Shown in pieces: positions 8,240-16,117 of a DNA stretch of 64,000 nt. The position numbers were made by a program, and so were the translations under genes. The stretch's first letter is position 1; every line of letters starts with the position of its first letter. The notes under the pieces were generated by a model that ran no database searches, was not told the origin of the DNA, and was given only the letters and a program-made list of their open reading frames with translations. The stretch is from Microbulbifer harenosus (GTDB taxonomy: Bacteria; Pseudomonadota; Gammaproteobacteria; Pseudomonadales; Cellvibrionaceae), in assembly GCF_005771435.1 (NCBI RefSeq), contig NZ_VANI01000015.1, positions 160,078-224,077 on the forward strand. Direction: 5' to 3'.

Positions 8240-9264
8240 GTGAAGACGCAGCGCCAGCGGGCGAAAAACTGCAAAAAGTACTGGCCCGAGCGGGCCTCGG
8301 TTCGCGCCGAGAAATGGAGCGGGCCATCGAAGCGGGCCGTGTCACCGTTAATGGTGAAGTGGCGGGGCTGGGCGAGCGGGTAACTGACGACGACCGCGTC
8401 GAATTCGACGGCAAGCGTGTCGCAGGCGGCGATGAAAACCGCTTGCGGGTCATTCTTTACAACAAGCCCATCGGCGAAATCTGTTCCCGCCACGACCCGG
8501 AAGGTCGCCCAACGGTGTATGACCGCCTGCCGCGCCTGGGTAGTGGTCGCTGGATTTCCGTCGGCCGTCTGGATTTTAATACCAGCGGCCTGCTGCTGTT
8601 TACCAACAGCGGCGAGCTGGCCAACAAACTGATGCACCCCTCTTCGGTGATCGACCGCGAATACCTGGTGCGTATTCAGGGCCAGGTGGACGATGAGATG
8701 AAGAAACGCCTGGTAAAAGGCGTGCAGCTGGAGGACGGCGAGGCGCGTTTCACCGATATCGTCGAGAGCGGTGGCGAGGGCAGTAACCGCTGGTTCTACT
8801 GTGTGGTGATGGAAGGCCGCAATCGCGAAGTGCGCCGCCTTTGGGAGTCCCAGGGCGTGCGTGTGAGCCGCCTGAAACGCGTGCGCTATGGCAGCGTGTT
8901 CATCCCCTCCCACGTGCGCGTGGGGCAGTGGATCGAGATGGAACCGAAGGAAATCGACGATCTGTGCATCACCGCCGGATTGCCGAAACTGGGCCAGCGC
9001 CCGTTGACCCAGGCAGAGAAAGAAAACCTTCAGCGCCAGCGGCGCAAGCTGCGCAAAGCGCCGACGTCCGCACCGGTTCGTGCGCCGCTGAAGCCGACTG
9101 CGGGCAGCTCCGTGCCTGGCAAAACCGCGACACCCGCAAAGGGCGCGGCGGTGAAAAAATCTCCAGGGAGAAGCGGGCCGAACAAGGGGGGTGCCTCCGG
9201 CAAGAGCGGCGGTGTTAGAAACACGAACGGGCGCTCACGTCCTGGTCCCGGATCGCGCAAGTAA
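8236..9264 (+). CDS. rluB: 23S rRNA pseudouridine-2605 synthase RluB
   Basis: 342 residues. An N-terminal S4 RNA-binding domain (about 10-57, [21 protein letters not shown]) is followed by the RsuA/RluB catalytic domain with [13 protein letters not shown] (110-122). Asp113 is the expected nucleophile. [10 protein letters not shown] and [11 protein letters not shown] are further family motifs. The enzyme isomerises U2605 in 23S rRNA. The C-terminus (about 265-342) is a Lys/Arg/Pro/Ser/Gly-rich disordered tail, as in several RluB proteins, and could bind RNA nonspecifically. ATG overlaps the scpB stop. Last gene of the scpA-scpB-rluB unit; it ends before a long palindrome. Confidence 0.95.
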   Translation: MSEDAAPAGEKLQKVLARAGLGSRREMERAIEAGRVTVNGEVAGLGERVTDDDRVEFDGKRVAGGDENRLRVILYNKPIGEICSRHDPEGRPTVYDRLPRLGSGRWISVGRLDFNTSGLLLFTNSGELANKLMHPSSVIDREYLVRIQGQVDDEMKKRLVKGVQLEDGEARFTDIVESGGEGSNRWFYCVVMEGRNREVRRLWESQGVRVSRLKRVRYGSVFIPSHVRVGQWIEMEPKEIDDLCITAGLPKLGQRPLTQAEKENLQRQRRKLRKAPTSAPVRAPLKPTAGSSVPGKTATPAKGAAVKKSPGRSGPNKGGASGKSGGVRNTNGRSRPGPGSRK

Positions 9265-9293
9265 GCGCCGAACAATTTTGTCCGCACAAAAAG

Positions 9294-9505
9294 AAAAGGC
9301 AGCTTAGGCTTGATGCTGTTCACTTAGCAAAATATCGGGCGAAGGTGGCGATGCCGGGTGCGCTCTTGTGAGACCTTCTGCGAGAGGGACCTCGCAGAAG
9401 AGCCCCCATGGATGGGTCTACGGCGTGTCTCACAAGAGCGCACCCGGTAGCGGCACCGCCACAGAGCTGCTTAAGTGAACACCATTACAGCTTTGGCTGC
9501 CTTTT
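9294..9505. repeat. Long nested palindrome A (probable bidirectional terminator, structured repeat family)
   Basis: The convergent gap between rluB and the SRPBCC gene folds almost entirely on itself. Outermost arms are aaaaggcagc (9294-9303) and gctgcctttt (9496-9505); next, gttcacttagca (9318-9329) and tgcttaagtgaac (9468-9480); then a perfect 21-bp stem, 9354-9374 with 9427-9447. Inside are two hairpins: a 10-bp stem (cttctgcgag/ctcgcagaag) with loop AGGGAC at about 9375-9400, and CCCATGGATGGG at about 9405-9416. T-rich outer flanks on both strands suit two-way termination. It shares its inner motifs with the repeats at 15746-15870 and 15951-16062. Otherwise no gene is seen in 9265-9568. 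Confidence 0.85.
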
Positions 9506-9527
9506 CTTATCCGGTCCCGGTGTGTCA

Positions 9528-9578
9528 GCTCAGGGCTGTATTTTCCCGCTCAGGGCTGTTTGTCTCGCTCAGGGCTGT
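9528..9578 (-). repeat. Triplicated 12-bp unit at the 3' end of the SRPBCC gene
   Basis: Three copies of gctcagggctgt occur at 9528-9539, 9548-9559 and 9567-9578. On the minus strand each reads ACAGCCCTGAGC and includes a TGA. The first TGA read is the stop of the SRPBCC gene; the other two copies lie just beyond it at 19-20 base intervals. Confidence 0.85.
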
Positions 9579-10261
9579 TCCCGCTCAAACTCTTCCAGCG
9601 CGTCTCCGTCGGTATCCGGCTCCCCGGTCTCATCTTCGTCGATGATCTCGTTTTCCATACCGGGATCAATCGCCTCCGGTTCGACAGTGCCGGGGCCGGC
9701 GGGAACTGCGTCGTCAGCACCGCTGGGGGAGCCCGGGGAGCCCGCCGATTCCACCACCGTTTTCAGTTTTTGCAGCCCCTCTTCGTAGGACTTGCCCACC
9801 ATTTTTGACACCATCAGCCCCATCCAGCGGGCGATGGGGCTGCCACCCATTTCCGCCGAGAAGGACCAGGTTACGTTGGTGCCGCTGCCCTGGGACTGCA
9901 ACTGGAACTCGGATTTCGCCTTGCCCTGGGTGCCGAAATCCAGGTCCATGGCAACGTGGGAGTAGGGTTCACTGGCGGTGATAGTCTGCGAGCCAGTGCC
10001 CACACTGGGATTGTCGCTCTGCCACTTCATCACCGCACCAGTGCCCTCCGGAAAGCCCTCGTAGCTGTATTCGGTATCGGGATCAATCTGGTACCAGGGC
10101 GACCACTGGTTGAAATTGCGGAAGTTGTTCAGGTAGGGAAAAACCACTTCCGGCGGCTCGGTGATGTACACGCTGCGCTCGGTGGTGGCGACCCGCGGAA
10201 AGAGAAAGCCCGCAAGCACCAGCAGGGCGAGAAAAACCAGAATGTACAGTATCCAGCGCAT
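9569..10261 (-). CDS. SRPBCC (START/Bet v1-like) family protein, membrane-anchored
   Basis: 230 residues from the ATG at 10261 (SD GGGGA about 10 bases upstream). One N-terminal transmembrane helix or uncleaved signal anchor (about 2-21, WILYILVFLALLVLAGFLFP) precedes a SRPBCC domain (about 30-175). That domain has ERSVYITEPPEVVFPYL, FRNFNQWSPW and a C-terminal YEEGLQKLKTVVES helix. The fold binds hydrophobic ligands, often polyketides or lipids; no specific ligand can be read from the sequence. The final 45 residues are acidic and low in complexity. It lies downstream of the Cpx-like two-component genes on the same strand, 180 bases away, with no clear operon link. Confidence 0.82.
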   Translation of the reverse strand: MRWILYILVFLALLVLAGFLFPRVATTERSVYITEPPEVVFPYLNNFRNFNQWSPWYQIDPDTEYSYEGFPEGTGAVMKWQSDNPSVGTGSQTITASEPYSHVAMDLDFGTQGKAKSEFQLQSQGSGTNVTWSFSAEMGGSPIARWMGLMVSKMVGKSYEEGLQKLKTVVESAGSPGSPSGADDAVPAGPGTVEPEAIDPGMENEIIDEDETGEPDTDGDALEEFEREQP

Positions 10262-10441
10262 AGTGGATGTTCCCCAGAGGTTGACCCCATGGTTGTCGGT
10301 CTGCTTGCCAGCGAACTGAGGCATGCAGCCTGGCCGGACCCGCGCAGGCGGATCTGGCCCCGGGTGTTACTTCTCACTCGAGTTTACCGTTGGGAAATTG
10401 GCTTCGCCAGTACGGTGATTTATGGAACAAGCGCCCCTGGG

Positions 10442-11812
10442 TTAGAAACTGGTTTCCAGCAGTGGCAATGTGACACACACCGCGAGGCCGGCATTTGGTG
10501 CATTGAATGCTTGAATGCTGCCGTTGTGCTGTGCCACCGTGCGCTGGGCGATGGCCAGGCCGAGACCAAAACCCCCGCTTTCGCGGCTGCGCGCTTCATC
10601 AGTACGGTAAAAGGGGCGGAAAATTGCTTCCAGCTCGGCCTCGGGAACACCGTCTCCGCTGTCGGTGACCTGAATCTGGCAGCGTTCCCCCTGGTGGCGT
10701 ATAACGACATCGATATGGCCACCCACCGGGCTGTATTTGATCGCGTTGCGCAGGATGTTCTCCAGTGCCGCGGTGAGCGAGCTGCCGCGGGTCGCCACAA
10801 GCAGTTCACGATCATCGGTGCGCACTGCGAAGTGCGCCTGTTTGGCGGCGGCTTCTTCCTTTAGGTCATCGGTGAGCGCGGTGAGCAGGCTATTGATCTC
10901 TACCACATCGTCAAGGGCGCGCTCGTCGCCACCGCTGACCGGCAGCGACAGAATATCGCCGATGATATCTTCCAGGTAATCCGCTGCTTTGCCGATCTTA
11001 TCCAGCTCCGGGTCAAGCGCCTGCACATTTTTCTGCCGGGCGATGCCCAGGGCCACTTGCAATCGCGCAAGGGGTGAGCGCAACTCGTGAGATACGTCTT
11101 TGATCAGGCGTCGCTGTTCCGCCATGGATTCCTGCAATTGCGCGGTCATGGAGTCGAAGTCGGCGGCCAGTTCCCCCAGCTCCCGGCTGTGGCCCCGCAG
11201 TATCGGGCTTACCCGGTAGCTGAGATCCCCGGCCGCCACCCGACGGGTGGCAGTACGCAGATTGTCGAGCGGTTTGCTCAGGTATCGCGCGAGCAGATAG
11301 CAGGCGAGGCCCGAGGCCAGCGTCGCCAGCACCAGAATCGGCCAGAAGTTGCGCAGGATGAACCGCAGCAGCAGTTCCTCCTTACTCTTGCCGGCGATAA
11401 ATACAACACGCAGGCTTTCGCCGTCCCGCTGGGGTACGAAAAAACCAATGCTGGGCTTTTTGTCTACCAGCGCGTGGGACTCCCGATTGCGAAAGCTGAG
11501 TGATTCGAGCATCGGAGTCATGGACGGGGGAACCGGGCGGTTGAGGATTTCCTCTCCGCGGCGGTCGACGGCAAAAATCCGCCTCTGGGTTTTGGCGGGC
11601 TGGTCCTCGAGCCAGTGGCGGAAATGGTCGGGGTCGTGACGGCGGGCCATGCGCAGATTGTGGGTGACTTCCCGAAACAGCTCCGGGCCCTCCCAGCGGT
11701 CCTTCTGCCGTGGATCGCCAAACTCCCGGAAGTGGGTGATATATACCGCCACGAGCACCATGATCACTGCAGTGAGCCAGGCGCCGATGAACACTCTGCC
11801 GAACAGACTCAT
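10442..11812 (-). CDS. cpxA: Sensor histidine kinase, CpxA-like
   Basis: 456 residues. Topology: transmembrane helix 1 about 6-26, periplasmic sensor about 28-148, transmembrane helix 2 about 151-177, HAMP linker about 178-232. HisKA follows with the H-box DVSHELRSPLARL (His252 expected to be phosphorylated), then HATPase_c with NILRNAIKYSP, DSGDGVP and GGFGLGLAIA. Together with the upstream regulator and a divergent Spy/CpxP gene this is a Cpx-type envelope-stress sensor. The start ATG lies 10 bases after the regulator stop, so the two form an operon. Assignment to CpxA rather than a paralogue rests on the neighbourhood. Confidence 0.88.
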   Translation of the reverse strand: MSLFGRVFIGAWLTAVIMVLVAVYITHFREFGDPRQKDRWEGPELFREVTHNLRMARRHDPDHFRHWLEDQPAKTQRRIFAVDRRGEEILNRPVPPSMTPMLESLSFRNRESHALVDKKPSIGFFVPQRDGESLRVVFIAGKSKEELLLRFILRNFWPILVLATLASGLACYLLARYLSKPLDNLRTATRRVAAGDLSYRVSPILRGHSRELGELAADFDSMTAQLQESMAEQRRLIKDVSHELRSPLARLQVALGIARQKNVQALDPELDKIGKAADYLEDIIGDILSLPVSGGDERALDDVVEINSLLTALTDDLKEEAAAKQAHFAVRTDDRELLVATRGSSLTAALENILRNAIKYSPVGGHIDVVIRHQGERCQIQVTDSGDGVPEAELEAIFRPFYRTDEARSRESGGFGLGLAIAQRTVAQHNGSIQAFNAPNAGLAVCVTLPLLETSF

Positions 11813-11822
11813 GGGTTTTCTC

Positions 11823-12527
11823 TCATCCCTGGGGGCTGGTGAGCATGTAGCCCGCGCCGCGGATATTGATGATTAGCTCGCGGCCCGCACCCTGTTCCGC
11901 CAGCTTCTTGCGGATATTACTGACGTGCACGTCGATGGAGCGGTCGTAAGGCATGAGTTTCCTTCCCAGGGCTTGTTCCGTAAGTACTTCTTTGCTGACC
12001 ACCTCACCGGTGTGCTCCACCAGGACCTTGAGCACCGAAAACTCGGCGCCGGTCAGATTGACAGGCTGCTCCAGCCACAGGCACAGATGCTCTCTCGGCA
12101 GCAGGTGCAGAGCACCACTGCTGAGCTTGTCGTCGGAACTGCTCGTTTCAGAACGGCCGCGACGCAAAATCGCCCGCAGCCTCGCCGCCAGCTCCCGCGG
12201 GTTGCAGGGCTTGGGTAGATAGTCGTCGGCTCCCATTTCCAGGCCCACGATGCGGTCCACGGTGTCGCCCTTGGCGGTCAGCATGACCACCGGCAGCGAG
12301 TGCCCCGGACTGGCGGCGTCTTCCCGCAGTTTTCGCAGTACGTCAAAGCCGTTGTGGATTGGCAGCATCACATCCAGCACCAGTGCGTCAAAAGAGCGGC
12401 TGCGGGCCAGTTCGAGGCCGCGCCCTCCATCGTTGGCGACAGTTACCTCAAATCCCTCGCCGCGCAGGAACTCCTCCAGCAGTTCGGTGAGCTCGGTGTC
12501 GTCGTCGACCAGCAGGATGTGGCTCAT
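11823..12527 (-). CDS. cpxR: OmpR/PhoB-family response regulator, CpxR-like
   Basis: 234 residues from the ATG at 12527, chosen because GGAGG sits five bases upstream; an upstream in-frame start at 12545 lacks such a site. The receiver domain (about 1-118) has the acidic DDD triad at 8-10, phospho-acceptor Asp52 in LVLDVMLP, and the conserved Lys in VVMLTAKGD. The winged-helix output domain (about 135-230) has LTGAEFSVLKVLVEHTGEVVS-type helices and YDRSIDVHVSNIRKKL. It would activate envelope-stress genes when phosphorylated by the adjacent kinase. Phased sites matching the CpxR half-site lie upstream, suggesting autoregulation and control of the divergent chaperone gene. Confidence 0.92.
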   Translation of the reverse strand: MSHILLVDDDTELTELLEEFLRGEGFEVTVANDGGRGLELARSRSFDALVLDVMLPIHNGFDVLRKLREDAASPGHSLPVVMLTAKGDTVDRIVGLEMGADDYLPKPCNPRELAARLRAILRRGRSETSSSDDKLSSGALHLLPREHLCLWLEQPVNLTGAEFSVLKVLVEHTGEVVSKEVLTEQALGRKLMPYDRSIDVHVSNIRKKLAEQGAGRELIINIRGAGYMLTSPQG

Positions 12528-12615
12528 AGGGCCTCCGTCATACATTCATGGCTGTTTCGATGTGAGGGGATTATATGCGCATGGCGATGCTGCACAGGGG
12601 AACGGTTTTGCCTGT

Positions 12616-12660
12616 TTTACCGTTCTTAACATTTGTTTACCGCGCTTAGCCCCTGTTTAC
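12616..12660. promoter_or_regulatory. Phased CpxR-like operator between cpxR and the Spy/CpxP gene
   Basis: TTTAC or TTAAC pentamers occur at 12616-12620, 12626-12630, 12636-12640 and 12656-12660. On the minus strand this reads GTAAA-N5-GTTAA-N5-GTAAA, with a further GTAAA 15 bases away. The known CpxR box is GTAAA-N5-GTAAA, so 12626-12640 matches at all but one position. The 10-base spacing puts the half-sites on one face of the helix. The position suits control of both divergent transcripts. Confidence 0.8.
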
Positions 12661-12772
12661 AGAGCGCCGGCCTACTATGCACCTACCGAATCGGGAAACA
12701 CAGAAAGCAATTTGCAGTTTGAACCTATCGCCTGGCGATAACGCCACGAAGCATCACTAGAGGATGAAAGTT

Positions 12773-13267
12773 ATGAACAAATGGAAAGCACTTGCAGGCA
12801 GCCTGATTATTGGTGGCGCACTCACCACCTCCGGGCTGGTTATGGCCTTCCCCGATGGGGATCACGGTCCACGCGGTCACCACAAGGGCGGCTTCCACCG
12901 GGAGCACATGTTTGACCGACTCGCGGATGAGCTGGACCTGACCGAAGGCCAGATTGCTCAACTGGAAGCCAATCGCGAAGCTGGCAAAGAGAACCGCAAG
13001 GCGGACCGAAAAGCGATGCGTGAAGTGCATAAGCAGTTGCGTGAGGCTATCGAATCCGGCGCCGACCAGGCTGCGCTTGACACTCTGGCGGTGAAGCTCG
13101 GGCAGCTCGAAGTCAAGAAATTCCAGCAGATGCACGAGCAGCGCACGCAGTTCGAATCCATTCTGACGCCCGAGCAGAAGACCAGGCTTGACGAGCTCAA
13201 GGCCAAGCGCGAAGCGCGTCATGAGAAGCGCATGCAGCGCTGGAAGGACAGTCAGAACGACGAATGA
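12773..13267 (+). CDS. Spy/CpxP family periplasmic chaperone
   Basis: 164 residues from the ATG at 12773, preferred because AGAGGA sits eight bases upstream; the in-frame ATG at 12764 has no proper spacing. A signal peptide ends near GLVMA (about residue 25). The mature protein is His-rich at its start and then almost wholly helical and charged, with the two LTxxQ-type motifs of this family: LDLTEGQIAQL and ILTPEQKTRL. Such proteins are periplasmic chaperones or Cpx feedback inhibitors. The divergent cpxRA-like genes and operator support a CpxP-like role, but Spy is an equally valid family label. Confidence 0.88.
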   Translation: MNKWKALAGSLIIGGALTTSGLVMAFPDGDHGPRGHHKGGFHREHMFDRLADELDLTEGQIAQLEANREAGKENRKADRKAMREVHKQLREAIESGADQAALDTLAVKLGQLEVKKFQQMHEQRTQFESILTPEQKTRLDELKAKREARHEKRMQRWKDSQNDE

Positions 13268-13374
13268 ATCTGCCTGTCGGGACAGCACCCGCGGCGTTGA
13301 CTCACCTACCTCTTGAGTCAGTAATCCGTGGCCTGCCGGCGCCCACCCCAACAGCCGGCCGACCATCCTTTGGC

Positions 13375-13400
13375 GCCCCTGTGTTACAGGGGCTTTTTTT
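13375..13400 (+). terminator. Rho-independent terminator after the Spy/CpxP gene
   Basis: A 7-bp stem gcccctg/caggggc with loop tgtta, followed by seven T residues. It lies about 108 bases after the stop. A weaker hairpin (gactca/tgagtc) lies nearer the gene at about 13299-13319. Confidence 0.92.
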
Positions 13401-13544
13401 CTGCGCGAATATCCGCCGCTTCCATTTTCTGCGCCTTGCCGTACCAGCCCAATGTTGGGAAAATGCCCGCCCACCGGGCGATCTCCGGACCCGTTTCATT
13501 GCGGCTCCGGGGTCAGAGTGCCCCGAAACCGTTGAGGAGAGAGT

Positions 13545-14096
13545 GTGAGCAAGATCGGCCTGTTTTACGGAAGTGACGAGGGCAACACAGAGAGTGTTGC
13601 CCACCGCATCGTTGCCCGCCTGGGTGAGGAACGGGTTGACCTGCACGATATCGCCGACGTTACCCAGCTTGAGATCGAGAGTTACGAGCAGCTGATTTTT
13701 GGTATCCCCACCTGGGATTTTGGCCAGATTCAGTCCGACTGGGAGGATTTCTGGGAGGACGTCAAGGAAATCGACTTCAGCGGCAAAACCGTGGCGTTGT
13801 TCGGGCTTGGCGACCAGTTCGGCTACGGAGATTATTTTCTTGACGCCATGGGGATGCTGCACGATGTGATTGTGGCCAACGGCGCCGCCATCGTTGGTCA
13901 CTGGCCCACGGCGGGCTACGAGTTCGAAGCCTCCAAGGCGCAGGTGCCTGGGCAGGATATCTTTGTCGGCCTCGCCATAGATGAGGACCAGCAGGAGGAG
14001 CTGACCTGTGCGCGCCTCAACGACTGGTGCGAGCAGATTGCCGAAGAGTTTGGCCTGGAAGGCGGCGCTGACAGCATTGCCCTGCTGGAGGATTGA
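13545..14096 (+). CDS. fldB: Flavodoxin, long-chain FldB-like
   Basis: 183 residues. A flavodoxin fold with the FMN phosphate loop near GSDEGNTESVA (about 9-19), then GIPTWDFGQIQSDWEDFW (aromatic residue stacking on the isoalloxazine) and GLGDQFGYGDYFLDAMG. The last two patterns typify long-chain flavodoxins. It is a small FMN electron carrier that can donate to reductases such as biotin synthase or BioI-like partners; the partner here is unknown. GTG start with GGAGAG a few bases upstream. It precedes an unknown 125-residue gene by seven bases. FldA and FldB cannot be separated with certainty here. Confidence 0.9.
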   Translation: MSKIGLFYGSDEGNTESVAHRIVARLGEERVDLHDIADVTQLEIESYEQLIFGIPTWDFGQIQSDWEDFWEDVKEIDFSGKTVALFGLGDQFGYGDYFLDAMGMLHDVIVANGAAIVGHWPTAGYEFEASKAQVPGQDIFVGLAIDEDQQEELTCARLNDWCEQIAEEFGLEGGADSIALLED

Positions 14097-14103
14097 CGCT
14101 GCT

Positions 14104-14481
14104 ATGACCCATCCCGATACCCTTTCCCTGCAGGATTTCTGGCCCTGGCTTGCGGATCACTGCAACTGCATCCTGCGCGCGGGCACGCCGGACTCCATCC
14201 TTTATGACGATGACGACTTTTTCTGGCGCTTCACCCATGAAAACCCCAACACTCTCCTGGTTCAGGTAGTGAAGGGCAAGCGACTGGTCGGTGAGGTATT
14301 CATAGAGCCGGACCTGGTCAGTTCTGTGCGTATCACGCCGGGAGAGAAGGAGGAAGTGATCTTCGACCTAATGGCCGACGCCGATGGTGAGGAGCAGGTG
14401 CTGTACTATTTTGTGATGGCCCACGGCTACAATGTCCACGAACCGCCTGCTGCGGTGACCCGCCACGGCAGGCTGCATTGA
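14104..14481 (+). CDS. Hypothetical acidic protein downstream of flavodoxin
   Basis: 125 residues from the ATG at 14104. I do not recognise the family. It is acidic and apparently soluble, with no signal or transmembrane segment. Features include a Trp/aromatic-rich start (QDFWPWLADHCNC), a DDDDFFWRF stretch, a PGEKEEVIFDLMAD segment and a VLYYFVMAHGYNVHEPP end that looks beta-rich. The seven-base gap after the flavodoxin suggests cotranscription and perhaps a redox-linked role, which is inference only. A strong bidirectional terminator follows. Confidence 0.72.
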   Translation: MTHPDTLSLQDFWPWLADHCNCILRAGTPDSILYDDDDFFWRFTHENPNTLLVQVVKGKRLVGEVFIEPDLVSSVRITPGEKEEVIFDLMADADGEEQVLYYFVMAHGYNVHEPPAAVTRHGRLH

Positions 14482-14488
14482 ATGCTCA

Positions 14489-14533
14489 CTCCAAACAAAA
14501 AACGCGGCTTTAAGCCGCGTTTTTTGTTTGGAG
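14489..14533. terminator. Bidirectional rho-independent terminator between convergent genes
   Basis: A near-perfect inverted repeat of about 21 bp (ctccaaacaaaaaacgcgg... pairing with its complement) centred at 14510-14511. It has a GC core (acgcggctt/aagccgcgt) and A/T tracts on both sides. It ends the flavodoxin unit on plus and dapE on minus. Confidence 0.95.
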
Positions 14534-14546
14534 TTGAAGCTGCCGG

Positions 14547-15689
14547 TTATTCAACCGGTGAATCGACCAGCAGGCCCACCAGGATTTCCCGATACATGTC
14601 CTTGATCAGGTCGAGGTCGTCGGCCTTAACGCATTCATCCACTTTGTGAATGGTAGCGTTCACCGGGCCCAGCTCAACTACCTGCGCGCCAGTCGGTGCG
14701 ATAAAGCGGCCATCGGAAGTGCCGCCTGCGGTGGAGAGTTCCGTTTCGCGGCCGGTAACTTTGCGGATGGCTTCTTGGGCAGACTCTACCAGCGGGCCTT
14801 CGGCGGTGAGGAAGGGGTGGCCTGAGAGGTTGAAGTTGGCTTCGTATTTGAGCCCGTGCTTGTCAAAGATGGCGCGCGCGCGGCGCTCCAGATCTTCGGC
14901 GGTGGTCTCGGTGGAGAAGCGCCAGTTACATATGACTTTGACGTCGCCGGGTATCACGTTGGTGGCGCCGGTGCCGCCGTTGATGTTGGAAACCTGGAAG
15001 CTGGTGGCCGGGAAGAAGTCGTTGCCCTGGTCCCATTCTTCGGCGGCCAGTTCGGCGAGTGCGGGTGCGAGTTTGTGCACCGGGTTTTCTGCCAGGTGTG
15101 GGTAGGCTACGTGGCCTTGGATGCCGAATACGGTGAGCTCAAGGCCGAGGGAGCCGCGGCGGCCGTTTTTGATCACGTCGCCGGCGAGGGTTGTGCTGGA
15201 TGGTTCGCCGACGAGACACCAGGTGATTTTTTCGTTGCGCGCTTCCAGCCATTCGACCACCTTCACGGTGCCGTGTTTGGCCGGGCCTTCCTCATCACTG
15301 GTGATGAGGAATGCAATGCGACCATTGTGGTCGGGGTGGGCAGCGACGAATTCTTCGCAGGCGACGACCATGGCGGCGAGGGAGCCTTTCATGTCGGCGG
15401 CGCCACGGCCATAGAGCATGCCGTCGATGATTTTTGGCTCGAACGGCGGGTTTTGCCAGTTGGCTTCTGGGCCGGTTGGCACTACGTCAGTGTGGCCGGC
15501 GAAGGCGAAAATCGGGCCTTCTTCGCCGCGCACGGACCAGATGTTGTCGGTGTCGCCGAAGCGCAGGTGTTCAGTTTTGAAACCGATATTTTCCAGGCGC
15601 TCGAGCATGAGTTCCATACACCCCGCATCTTCGGGGGTGACGGATTGGCGACGGATGAGGTCGCAGGTGAGTTGTACTGTTGGGGTCAT
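14547..15689 (-). CDS. dapE: Succinyl-diaminopimelate desuccinylase
   Basis: 380 residues from the ATG at 15689 (MTPTVQL), matching the usual DapE start; a GTG at 15728 with AGGA upstream would add 13 residues. M20 peptidase motifs are visible: [10 protein letters not shown] (zinc-ligand His), [14 protein letters not shown] (bridging Asp), TSDEEGPA (catalytic and ligand Glu), and [13 protein letters not shown] near the C-terminus. It hydrolyses N-succinyl-LL-2,6-diaminopimelate to LL-DAP and succinate for lysine and peptidoglycan. It is downstream of dapD, separated by 428 bp carrying two large palindromes. Confidence 0.95.
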   Translation of the reverse strand: MTPTVQLTCDLIRRQSVTPEDAGCMELMLERLENIGFKTEHLRFGDTDNIWSVRGEEGPIFAFAGHTDVVPTGPEANWQNPPFEPKIIDGMLYGRGAADMKGSLAAMVVACEEFVAAHPDHNGRIAFLITSDEEGPAKHGTVKVVEWLEARNEKITWCLVGEPSSTTLAGDVIKNGRRGSLGLELTVFGIQGHVAYPHLAENPVHKLAPALAELAAEEWDQGNDFFPATSFQVSNINGGTGATNVIPGDVKVICNWRFSTETTAEDLERRARAIFDKHGLKYEANFNLSGHPFLTAEGPLVESAQEAIRKVTGRETELSTAGGTSDGRFIAPTGAQVVELGPVNATIHKVDECVKADDLDLIKDMYREILVGLLVDSPVE

Positions 15690-15745
15690 CTTGGGTTGAT
15701 CTGGCTCCGTGGGTTTTTGTCGAAGCACTGTTCCTGTTTTGTGGC

Positions 15746-15870
15746 GGCCTGCCTGCCGGTGGCTGTTCGCGAGACACGGACTAGGCGTCCCCCCTCAACC
15801 CATCCCTGGGGGCTCTTCTAAAACATCCCTGTTTTAGAAGGTCTCGCGAACAGCCCCCGGCAGGCAGGCC
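15746..15870. repeat. Long nested palindrome B in the dapD-dapE gap
   Basis: A 30-bp stem with a single mismatch (15746-15775 with 15841-15870) encloses two hairpins. One is a G5/C5 helix around acccatccctggggg (15798-15812). The other is ttctaaaac/gttttagaa (15816-15824 with 15831-15839) with the six-base loop ATCCCT. Read on the minus strand it has the same internal order as repeat A (AGGGAT loop, then the CCA..GGATGG hairpin). It also shares the junction words GAGAC, AGAAG and AGCCCCCA, but the arms are unrelated in sequence. Confidence 0.9.
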
Positions 15871-15950
15871 TTCGCGTTGAAATTAATCACACTGAATTAA
15901 TTAAGTAGTACGACCAATTTGTTGTAATCGAAGTGCAAAAGGTCGAGTAA

Positions 15951-16062
15951 GGCAAAGCGCTGGGTGGAGCCTTTCGGAACCGTCGGTGCCATGGATGGCA
16001 CCGCCGGAGCGTACAGGGATGTATTTACAGCGATTCCGAAAGGCTCCACCCAGTGATTTGCC
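15951..16062. repeat. Long nested palindrome C upstream of dapE, downstream of dapD
   Basis: A 28-bp stem with two mismatches (15951-15978 with 16035-16062) encloses the perfect hairpin cggtgcca-tgga-tggcaccg (15984-16003). A second small hairpin has loop AGGGAT (about 16011-16024, gtac/gtat closing pairs). The two inner motifs match repeats A and B but in the opposite order. The other parts of 15690-16117 (about 15871-15950, AT-rich, and 16063-16117) show nothing recognisable beyond short flanking arms. Confidence 0.9.
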
Positions 16063-16117
16063 GCCACCGGACCCGCTTCAAGCGGACCCCGCGGCGGAAA
16101 AGCACTCATAGCTCTAA

